NCBI GenBank assembly: GCA_964351025.1
Contig: CAYGLV010000043.1
Location: 1-21,236 of the forward strand
Source of the DNA: CAYGLV01 sp964351025
GTDB lineage: Bacteria; Actinomycetota; Thermoleophilia; Gaiellales; Gaiellaceae
Length of the DNA: 21,236 bases
Reading direction: 5' to 3'
Shown: positions 7,144 through 12,237 of the stretch, piece after piece
Layout: each line of letters begins with the position of its first letter
How positions within the stretch are numbered: position 1 is the first letter of the stretch
Translations under genes and position numbers: made by a program
The notes under the pieces: generated by a model
Seen by the model: only the letters and a program-made list of their open reading frames with translations
The model's database searches: none
Told to the model about the DNA's origin: nothing

Positions 7144-7154
7144 TCGGTCACCAC

Positions 7155-7170
7155 GGAAAGGAGGTGGTCC
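7155..7170 (+). promoter_or_regulatory. Extended Shine-Dalgarno complementary to the whole 16S 3' tail
   Basis: GGAAAGGAGGTGGTCC can pair along 16 bases with the usual actinobacterial 16S end (GGAUCACCUCCUUUCU), needing only two G-U pairs. It is by far the strongest ribosome-binding sequence in the window. The flanking ACCAC (7150-7154) can pair with GTGGT (7164-7168), so the site may be partly masked in a hairpin. Confidence 0.6.
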
Positions 7171-7175
7171 GGCTG

Positions 7176-7217
7176 ATGGAATCTTCGTGTACGGGCAGTG
7201 GAGGTGCCAGCGGGTAG
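7176..7217 (+). CDS. 13-residue leader peptide candidate
   Basis: ATG GAA ... GGG TAG encodes MESSCTGSGGASG. The ATG follows the GGAGG core of the extended Shine-Dalgarno by 11 bases, slightly longer than usual. The peptide is too short to fold and is rich in Ser, Gly and Thr with one Cys. Its stop codon (7215-7217) falls inside the 5' strand of the 10-bp closing helix of the RNA structure downstream, so a ribosome at the end of this ORF would open that helix. That is the architecture of a translated leader that controls an RNA fold, yet no gene follows on this strand before a terminator. Translation is inferred from the ribosome-binding site alone; alternatively the site could serve the RNA itself. 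Confidence 0.45.
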   Translation: MESSCTGSGGASG

Positions 7218-7335
7218 AGGCGTGTCCCCGGGACCTACGGGGAATCGCCATAGCCACGCGTAGGGGACTCGCGTTTTCGCGCCGCCGGCCACCTCGGCAG
7301 GCAGGAAGCGCCTCTACCACACTACGCTGGTTACC
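7203..7335 (+). ncRNA. Candidate structured RNA with long-range closing helix
   Basis: A perfect 10-bp helix joins GGTAGAGGCG (7213-7222) to CGCCTCTACC (7309-7318). It is extended outward by CCAGCG/CGCTGG (7207-7212 with 7325-7330, across a 6-base bulge) and GGT/ACC (7203-7205 with 7333-7335). Inside are GTCCC + CTACG (7224-7228, 7235-7239) pairing with CGTAG + GGGAC (7259-7268), a CGCG-TTTT-CGCG hairpin (7270-7281) and a GCCG/CGGC hairpin (7284-7298), giving a multi-branch junction. TCCCCG/CGGGGA (7225-7230 with 7238-7243) is a competing local hairpin, so the element may switch. I do not recognise it as tmRNA, SRP RNA, RNase P or a riboswitch class I know. Pairings were found by eye, without energy calculation or covariation. 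Confidence 0.5.
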
Positions 7336-7341
7336 GGGACT

Positions 7342-7365
7342 CGAGGGCCGCTCACGCGGCCCTCG
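7342..7365 (+). terminator. Terminator hairpin between convergent units
   Basis: CGAGGGCCGC-TCAC-GCGGCCCTCG is a perfect 10-bp stem with a 4-base loop, followed on the + strand by GTCTGTCTTC. It ends the small transcript and lies just past the stop of the convergent SDR gene, so it can act in both directions. The T-tract is weak, as usual in GC-rich Actinobacteria. Confidence 0.65.
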
Positions 7366-7373
7366 GTCTGTCT

Positions 7374-8258
7374 TCAGGCGTTCGTCGCGCGGCGGAGCTG
7401 CTCGTCGAGCGGCACCAGCGGCAGCCCGAAGACCTCGCCCGCGCTCGGGTCGGTGACGACGTTGTCGCCGGCGGCGAGCATCTTCAGCTGGTCGCGCGTC
7501 ACGGGCGGGCGCGGGAGCAGCTCGAGCACACGGGCCTGCTGGCGCATCAGCCAGAACGGGATGTGGACCGAGGGGCGCCGCGTGCCGAGCGCCCGCTTCG
7601 CGCGGGCCCAGAACTCGTTCCAGTCGACGACATCGGGGCCGCCCAGCTCGAACGTGCGACCCTCAGCCGGGCCGAGATCGACCGAGGCGGCGAAGTGGGC
7701 CGCGACGTCGTCCACCCAGATCGGTTGCAGCCGTTGCGTGCCCGGTCCGACGATCGGTGTGACCGGCGCGAGCCGGGCGATGCGCAGGAACTGCTGGAGC
7801 GCGCCTCCGTCGGCGCCGAAGACGAAGCTCGGGCGGAAGATCGTGAACGGAATGCCCGAGCCCTTGAATGTCTGCTCCATCTCCCACTTGGCGCGGTAGT
7901 ACGGGACGAGCTCCTTCGTCTGCTCGCTCGTGCCGAGGGCGCTCATCAGGACGAAGCGGCGCACGCCGGCCGAGGCCGCCGCCGCGGCGAGCTCGTTCGT
8001 CCCCCGGGTCATCACGCGCTCGAAGTCCCCGGGTCGCCCGGTGATGATCGCGACGAGGTGGACGACCGCAGCGCAGCCGTCCGTCGCGCGGCGGAGGCTC
8101 TCCGGGTCGGCCATGTCCCCTGCGGCCAACTCGCAGCCGAGCGCCGCTCCGCGGGCCGGGTCGCGGACGAGTGCGCGTACCTCGTGGCCCGCCGCGCGCA
8201 GCGCCGCAACGATCTTCGGGCCGACGAAGCCGGTGCCTCCGGTGACGAGGACCTTCAC
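7374..8258 (-). CDS. NDUFA9-like atypical SDR / NAD(P)-binding epimerase-fold protein
   Basis: A 294-residue short-chain dehydrogenase/reductase-fold protein. The dinucleotide-binding motif TGGTGFVG is at residues 6-13 and a YxxxK pair (Y120, K124 in VPYYRAKWEMEQ) sits where the catalytic residues of extended SDRs lie. The sequence FRPSFVFGADGG and the overall pattern resemble the bacterial complex I NDUFA9-like/NmrA-like atypical SDRs. In bacteria these are stand-alone proteins of uncertain substrate, with proposed roles in quinone or isoprenoid metabolism. The GTG start overlaps the dcd stop by 4 bases (GTGA), so it is the second gene of a two-gene operon. Confidence 0.88.
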   Translation of the reverse strand: MKVLVTGGTGFVGPKIVAALRAAGHEVRALVRDPARGAALGCELAAGDMADPESLRRATDGCAAVVHLVAIITGRPGDFERVMTRGTNELAAAAASAGVRRFVLMSALGTSEQTKELVPYYRAKWEMEQTFKGSGIPFTIFRPSFVFGADGGALQQFLRIARLAPVTPIVGPGTQRLQPIWVDDVAAHFAASVDLGPAEGRTFELGGPDVVDWNEFWARAKRALGTRRPSVHIPFWLMRQQARVLELLPRPPVTRDQLKMLAAGDNVVTDPSAGEVFGLPLVPLDEQLRRATNA

Positions 8259-8818
8259 GAGAAGTTCTGCCAGTACCGGCTGGGGGTCGGGCCCCTCTGC
8301 CCTTGGTACTTCGATCCCAGCCCGCCCGAGCCGTACGGGCGCTCGGCGGGCTCGGTCAGCTGCACGAACGAGAGCTGCCCGATCTTCATCCCGGGGTAGA
8401 TCGTGATCGGCAGCGTCGCGACGTTCGACAGCTCGAGCGTGACATGACCGTCCCAGCCCGGATCGATGAAGCCTGCGGTGGAGTGGATCAGTAGCCCGAG
8501 CCGTCCGAGCGAGCTCTTCCCCTCGAGCCGCGCGACGAGGTCGTCCGGCAGCGTCACGCGCTCGAGCGTCGAGCCGAGCACGAACTCGCCCGGGTGGAGG
8601 ATGAACGGCTCGTCGCCGACGACCTCGACGAGCTCGGTCAGGTCCTCCTGTTCGGCCTTGACGTCGATGTACGGGTAGCGCGAGTTGCGGAAGACCCGGA
8701 ACAGGCGGTCGACGCGCACGTCGAGGCTCGACGGCTGCATCAGCGACTCGTCGTAGGGGTCGATGCCAATGCGGCCCTCGGCGACGAGGCGTCGGATCGT
8801 GCGATCGGAGAGGACCAC
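8255..8818 (-). CDS. dcd: dCTP deaminase, probably bifunctional dUMP-forming (DcdB type)
   Basis: A 187-residue nucleotide enzyme of the dCTP deaminase/dUTPase fold. The core KSSLGRLGL (101-109), HSTAGFIDPG (112-121) and LELSN (128-132, catalytic Glu129) and the C-terminal SKYQGQRGPTPSRYWQNF tail match the mycobacterial enzyme that converts dCTP straight to dUMP, rather than the monofunctional E. coli Dcd; bifunctionality is inferred from that match. The product feeds dTMP synthesis and avoids free dUTP. GTG 8818 is the start because VLSDRTIRRLVAEGRI is the canonical N-terminus and a TACGAT box lies 6 bases upstream; longer in-frame starts run into the divergent gene's region. The stop overlaps the SDR start. 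Confidence 0.95.
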   Translation of the reverse strand: MVLSDRTIRRLVAEGRIGIDPYDESLMQPSSLDVRVDRLFRVFRNSRYPYIDVKAEQEDLTELVEVVGDEPFILHPGEFVLGSTLERVTLPDDLVARLEGKSSLGRLGLLIHSTAGFIDPGWDGHVTLELSNVATLPITIYPGMKIGQLSFVQLTEPAERPYGSGGLGSKYQGQRGPTPSRYWQNFS

Positions 8819-8824
8819 GGGCGG

Positions 8825-8830
8825 ATCGTA
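8825..8830 (-). promoter_or_regulatory. Putative -10 box of leaderless dcd
   Basis: Read on the minus strand, TACGAT is followed by six bases (CCGCCC) and then the GTG start at 8818. The hexamer and the 6-base spacing are identical to those upstream of sufS. Confidence 0.45.
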
Positions 8831-8910
8831 CGCCTCCAGGGCCGACCGAGGGACGCCGAGCGAGCGGCGCTGGGTCGGGGAATCACCCGCGGCGACAACA
8901 CCGAGTAGGC

Positions 8911-8948
8911 GGAAAACGCTTGCGAAACGAGGGTTTTCCACATACCGT
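8911..8948 (+). promoter_or_regulatory. Promoter of the glycosidase-like gene with flanking inverted repeat
   Basis: TTGCGA (8920-8925) and TACCGT (8943-8948) are separated by exactly 17 bases, the best-spaced sigma70-type pair in the window. Transcription would start within a few bases of the ATG at 8958. GGAAAAC (8911-8917) and GTTTTCC (8933-8939) form a 7-bp inverted repeat that brackets the -35 and part of the spacer, a suitable place for an operator. Confidence 0.5.
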
Positions 8949-8957
8949 GTGCCGCCC

Positions 8958-10154
8958 ATGTCCATGCTCTTCGAGCAGCCGGACCCCACCGAGCGGTTCA
9001 GGGAGCGCAGGGAGGCGGCCAGACGGCGGCGGCGGCGGCACAAAGCTGCGCTCGCCCTGCTCGTGCTCGGCGCCGTTGCCGCGCTCGCGCTCGGTGCCCA
9101 GCGCTTCCAGGGAGGCGGTCTGACGCCGCCCGCGGCGAAGCAGGGCAGGACGCCACCGCAGTCGCAGCCATGGGCCGTCCCGCAGCCCCGGACGTTGCCC
9201 ACCGAGGTACGCGGCGTCCACGTGACGATGGCGCTTGCCTCGGTCCGCGGCAAGCTCGACGAGTACCTGTCGCTCACGAGCGAAGGCCTGAACACGATTC
9301 AGCTCGACGTCAAGGACGAGAACGGCGAGATCGGCTTCGTTCCTTCAGCCGTTCCCCTCGCGATCAAGATCGGTGCAGCGAGGCCGTACTACAAGCCGCG
9401 CGAGGCCGTAGCGGCCGTGCATGCAGCCGGCGCGTACCTGATCGGCCGGATCGTCGTCTTCGAGGACCCGAAGCTCTCGAGCGCGCGGCCCGACCTCGCG
9501 ATCCAGCGCGCCGATGGCTCGGTCTGGACGACCAGTGGGGGCCTCGGCTGGACGAACCCGTACGACAAGCGGGTGTGGGAGTACAACGTCTCGGTCGCCG
9601 AAGTGGCGGCGAGGATGGGCTTCGACGAGATCCAGTTCGACTACGTCCGCTTCCCGAGTGACGGGTCGATCGGCAACGCGGTGTATCCGGGCAAGACGAG
9701 CACGGCGCCCGGCTGGGTGATCGCCCAGTTCGTCCAGTTCGCGTCGAAGCGGCTCAAGCCGCTCGGCGTCCGGGTCTCGGTCGACGTCTTCGGCCTCTCG
9801 GCGACCCGCGATCTCGGCATCGGCCAGGTCCCGCGCCGGCTCGCGCGCTACGTGGACGCGATCTATCCGATGACGTACCCGTCGCACTACGGCGCCGGCG
9901 AGTACGGGATCGACAACCCGAACGCCGCACCGGGCGAGACCGTCTTCATGTCGCTTGCGCACTTCCGCAGGGAGCTGCGCGGCCGGGACACCAAGCTCAT
10001 CCCGTGGATTCAGGACTTCTCGCTCGGCCGCCCCTACACGCTCAGCGAGGTGAAGGCCCAGATCGAGTCGGCGCGTTTGCACGATGTCAAGGGCTACCTG
10101 CTCTGGAACGCGGTCGGCGTCTACACGCCGGGCGCCCTGGCGCCGCAAGGCTAA
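8958..10154 (+). CDS. Membrane-anchored putative glycoside hydrolase (DUF4015-like)
   Basis: A 398-residue protein. A short basic cytoplasmic N-terminus (REAARRRRRRHK) precedes one membrane helix (about residues 31-50, ALALLVLGAVAALALGA), then a Pro-rich linker and a large extracytoplasmic domain. The domain starts VRGVHVTMALAS and contains FDEIQFDYVRFPSDG (222-236) and DAIYPMTYPSHY, hallmarks of the DUF4015 putative glycosyl hydrolase family, a TIM-barrel related to sugar hydrolases. The acidic residues in the EIQFDY strand are plausible catalytic or binding groups. The substrate is unknown; a cell-surface polysaccharide is a reasonable guess. ATG 8958 was chosen from the promoter just upstream; an ATG at 8964 is an alternative. 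It ends 5 bases before the convergent pdxH stop, with no terminator visible. Confidence 0.85.
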   Translation: MSMLFEQPDPTERFRERREAARRRRRRHKAALALLVLGAVAALALGAQRFQGGGLTPPAAKQGRTPPQSQPWAVPQPRTLPTEVRGVHVTMALASVRGKLDEYLSLTSEGLNTIQLDVKDENGEIGFVPSAVPLAIKIGAARPYYKPREAVAAVHAAGAYLIGRIVVFEDPKLSSARPDLAIQRADGSVWTTSGGLGWTNPYDKRVWEYNVSVAEVAARMGFDEIQFDYVRFPSDGSIGNAVYPGKTSTAPGWVIAQFVQFASKRLKPLGVRVSVDVFGLSATRDLGIGQVPRRLARYVDAIYPMTYPSHYGAGEYGIDNPNAAPGETVFMSLAHFRRELRGRDTKLIPWIQDFSLGRPYTLSEVKAQIESARLHDVKGYLLWNAVGVYTPGALAPQG

Positions 10155-10159
10155 GCACC

Positions 10160-10756
10160 TCAGGGCGCAAGCCGCTCGCGCCGCCAGCCGGTGTCCACGC
10201 GTGTGTAGAGGACGCGGTCGTGCAGGCGGTTCTCGCGATGCTCCCAGAGCTCGATCGTCACGGGCACGACGCGGTAGCCGCCCCAGTGGGGAGGCAGCGG
10301 AACCTCGTCGCCCGGGAAGCGCGCCGCCGCCTGCGCGAAGCGGCGCTCGAGGTCGGCCCGGCTCTCGACCGGCTGGCTTTGCGGCGAAGCCCAGGCGGAG
10401 AGACGGCTCGCACGTGGGCGCATGCGGAAGTACTCCTCCGACTCGTGCGCCTCGACCGGCTCGACCCATCCCTCGACGCGAACCTGGCGGCCGAGCTCGC
10501 GCCAGTAGAGAACGAGCGCGGCGCGCGGGTTCTCGTCGAGCTCACCTGCTTTTCGGCTGCCGGTGCTCGTAAAGAAGACGAAGCCCCGTTCGTCGGCTCC
10601 CTTCAGCAGCACCATCCGTGCCGAGGGCGATCCGTCGGCACCGGCCGTGGCCAGCGTCATCGTCTCGGGGAAGACGACGCCGGCGGCGCGCGCCTCGTCG
10701 AACCAGGCCTCGAACTGGCGGAGCGGGTCGGGATCGACGGTACGCTCGTCGAGCAT
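10160..10756 (-). CDS. pdxH: Pyridoxamine/pyridoxine 5'-phosphate oxidase
   Basis: A 198-residue FMN enzyme that oxidises PNP or PMP to pyridoxal 5'-phosphate, the last step of PLP salvage. Diagnostic parts: DPLRQFEAWFDEA near the N-terminus, RMVLLKGADERGFVFFTS (47-64) for FMN binding, RQVRVEGWVE, YFRMRPRASRLSAWAS (109-124), and the C-terminal RLHDR (177-181) that binds the substrate phosphate region. The ATG at 10756 is supported by a TAAGCT box 7 bases upstream; it makes the N-terminus a little short, and a GTG at 10786 is possible. It diverges from a PLP-dependent transaminase and lies in the same window as PLP-dependent SufS, a loose cofactor link. Confidence 0.93.
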   Translation of the reverse strand: MLDERTVDPDPLRQFEAWFDEARAAGVVFPETMTLATAGADGSPSARMVLLKGADERGFVFFTSTGSRKAGELDENPRAALVLYWRELGRQVRVEGWVEPVEAHESEEYFRMRPRASRLSAWASPQSQPVESRADLERRFAQAAARFPGDEVPLPPHWGGYRVVPVTIELWEHRENRLHDRVLYTRVDTGWRRERLAP

Positions 10757-10763
10757 CGCACGT

Positions 10764-10769
10764 AGCTTA
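10764..10769 (-). promoter_or_regulatory. Putative -10 box of leaderless pdxH
   Basis: On the minus strand TAAGCT is followed by 7 bases and the ATG at 10756. There is no Shine-Dalgarno in front of that ATG. Confidence 0.4.
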
Positions 10770-10795
10770 CGGAGGCCTGCCACACTCCCGTCCAG

Positions 10796-10826
10796 CCACG
10801 TCCCAGGGTCAGACCCCTGGACGTGG
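10796..10826. repeat. REP-like palindrome with GGGTCAGACCCC core
   Basis: CCACGTCC...GGACGTGG arms continue, after a one-base bulge, into AGGG/CCCT around a central TCAGAC, forming a 12-bp imperfect hairpin between the divergent pdxH and gabT promoters. The GGGTCAGACCCC core resembles dispersed palindromic repeats I recall from many environmental genomes, some linked to REP-associated transposases. It is single-copy in this window, and no transposase is nearby. Confidence 0.5.
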
Positions 10827-10873
10827 CCTGCGGCGCGAGAGGCGAGGGGTTCGAGGGCCGCCGCCCGCTTGGG

Positions 10874-10879
10874 TAGGCT
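10874..10879 (+). promoter_or_regulatory. Putative -10 box of the gabT-like gene
   Basis: TAGGCT ends 7 bases before the ATG at 10887. The interval contains GGGAGAG, which could serve as a weak Shine-Dalgarno only if the transcript starts earlier, so this gene is the ambiguous case of the leaderless set. Confidence 0.35.
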
Positions 10880-10886
10880 GGGAGAG

Positions 10887-12209
10887 ATGGCTACGACACG
10901 CACAATCGACCTGCGCACCAAGATCCCCGGTCCGCGCTCGACGGAGATTCTCGCCCGCAAGGCGAGCGTCGTCGCCGACCCGCTCGCCATCTACCTGCCG
11001 GTCGTCGCCTGGGAGGGCCGCGGCGCCGCCCTCACCGACGTGGACGGCAATACGTTCATCGATTTCACCGGCGGCGTCGGCTGCCTGAACGTCGGTCACT
11101 CGCATCCGCGGGTCGTCGAGGCGGCGCAGGAGCAGCTCTCCCGCTTCGCGCACACCGACTTCGCGGTCATCCCGTACGAGTCGTACGTCGCCTTGGCCGA
11201 ACGGCTGACGGCGCTCGCGCCCTTCCAGGGCCCGGCCAAGGCGGTGTTCTTCAACGCCGGCACCGAGGCGGTCGAGAACGCGGTCAAGCTCGCGCGCCTC
11301 TACACGCGCCGCCCGGCCGTGATCGCCTTCGAGGGTGGCTTCCACGGTCGCACGCTGCTCTCGATGACCCTCACCTCCAAGCCGCATCCGTACAAGACGG
11401 GTATGGGGCCGTACGCGCCCGAGGTCTACCGGGCGCCGTTCGCCCAGGACTACAGAGGGCCGGACGCCGAGGCGGCACTCGCGGCGCTGCGACAGGTGTT
11501 CGCGACGCAGGTCGCCGCCGAGCAGGTGGCGGCCATCGTCGTCGAGCCGGTGCAAGGGGAGGGCGGGATCCTCCCAGCGCCGCCGGCGTTTCTGCGCGGG
11601 CTGCGCGACGTCTGCGACGAGCACGCGATCGTCCTCGTCGTGGACGAAGTGCAGACGGGCTTCGCCCGCACCGGGAAGCTCTTCGCGAGTGAGCACTACG
11701 GCATCGAGCCGGATCTGCTGGTGGTCGCCAAATCGATCGCGGCGGGGTTGCCGCTCTCGGGCGTCATCGGCAGGGCGCACATCATGGACGCCGGGCACGA
11801 GGGCGCCATCGGCGGCACCTACGTGGGCAACCCTGTGGCGATCGCAGCGGCGCTTGCCGTGCTCGACGTGATCGAGGAGGAGGGCTTGGTCGAACGGGCG
11901 GCCACCATCGGCGAGACGATGCGCGCGCGGATGCTCGGCTGGCAGGAGCGGTTCGCTGCGATCGGCGACGTCCGAGGTCTCGGCGCGATGCTTGCGATCG
12001 AGTTCGTGAGCGACCGCACGACGAAAGCGCCGGCCGGCGACATCGCGAGCGCGGTGATCGAGGAGGCGGCGCAGCGCGGCCTGCTGCTGCTGAAGGCGGG
12101 CCTCTACTCGAACTGCATCCGGGTGCTCTGCCCGCTCGTCATCACCGACGGCGAGCTGGACGAGGCGCTCACGGTCTGGGAGGAGTCTCTGGCCGCCGTG
12201 CTCGCGTAG
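10887..12209 (+). CDS. gabT: Class III aminotransferase, probable 4-aminobutyrate transaminase
   Basis: A 440-residue PLP enzyme. The Schiff-base lysine is K282 (VVAKSIAAGLPLSG) and the pyridine-nitrogen aspartate is D253 (LVVDEVQTGFARTG). FFNAGTEAVENAVKLAR, the FEGGFHGRT segment, and EPVQGEGG match GABA transaminases, which move the amino group of 4-aminobutyrate to 2-oxoglutarate and give succinate semialdehyde. The N-terminus (TKIPGPRSTEILARK) is also typical of GabT. Related 5-aminovalerate or ornithine-type transaminases cannot be excluded from sequence alone. No succinate-semialdehyde dehydrogenase or GABA permease is adjacent. The ATG at 10887 follows GGGAGAG and a TAGGCT box; upstream in-frame codons run back through the intergenic palindrome and over pdxH. 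Confidence 0.9.
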   Translation: MATTRTIDLRTKIPGPRSTEILARKASVVADPLAIYLPVVAWEGRGAALTDVDGNTFIDFTGGVGCLNVGHSHPRVVEAAQEQLSRFAHTDFAVIPYESYVALAERLTALAPFQGPAKAVFFNAGTEAVENAVKLARLYTRRPAVIAFEGGFHGRTLLSMTLTSKPHPYKTGMGPYAPEVYRAPFAQDYRGPDAEAALAALRQVFATQVAAEQVAAIVVEPVQGEGGILPAPPAFLRGLRDVCDEHAIVLVVDEVQTGFARTGKLFASEHYGIEPDLLVVAKSIAAGLPLSGVIGRAHIMDAGHEGAIGGTYVGNPVAIAAALAVLDVIEEEGLVERAATIGETMRARMLGWQERFAAIGDVRGLGAMLAIEFVSDRTTKAPAGDIASAVIEEAAQRGLLLLKAGLYSNCIRVLCPLVITDGELDEALTVWEESLAAVLA

Positions 12210-12224
12210 CCCGCCGCCGCTCGT

Positions 12225-12230
12225 CACAAT
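12225..12230 (+). promoter_or_regulatory. Weak -10-like box before the cyclase-ATPase gene
   Basis: CACAAT ends 7 bases before the ATG at 12238, the usual spacing here, but departs from TANNNT at its first base. An in-frame ATG at 12229 overlaps the hexamer, so if the box is real the start must be 12238. Only 28 bases separate the gabT stop from 12238, so read-through is an alternative. Confidence 0.3.
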
Positions 12231-12237
12231 GGGCCCG

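Noticed and set aside
7187..7456. Longer + strand frames through the RNA element and across the terminator into the SDR gene
   Set aside because: No ribosome-binding site, Arg/Pro-rich composition, and they read through a strong hairpin and antisense to a good gene.
12229..12237. ATG at 12229 as start of the cyclase-ATPase gene
   Set aside because: Overlaps the candidate -10 hexamer; the ATG at 12238 has the recurring 7-base spacing and still precedes the first zinc-ribbon cysteine. The difference is only three residues.
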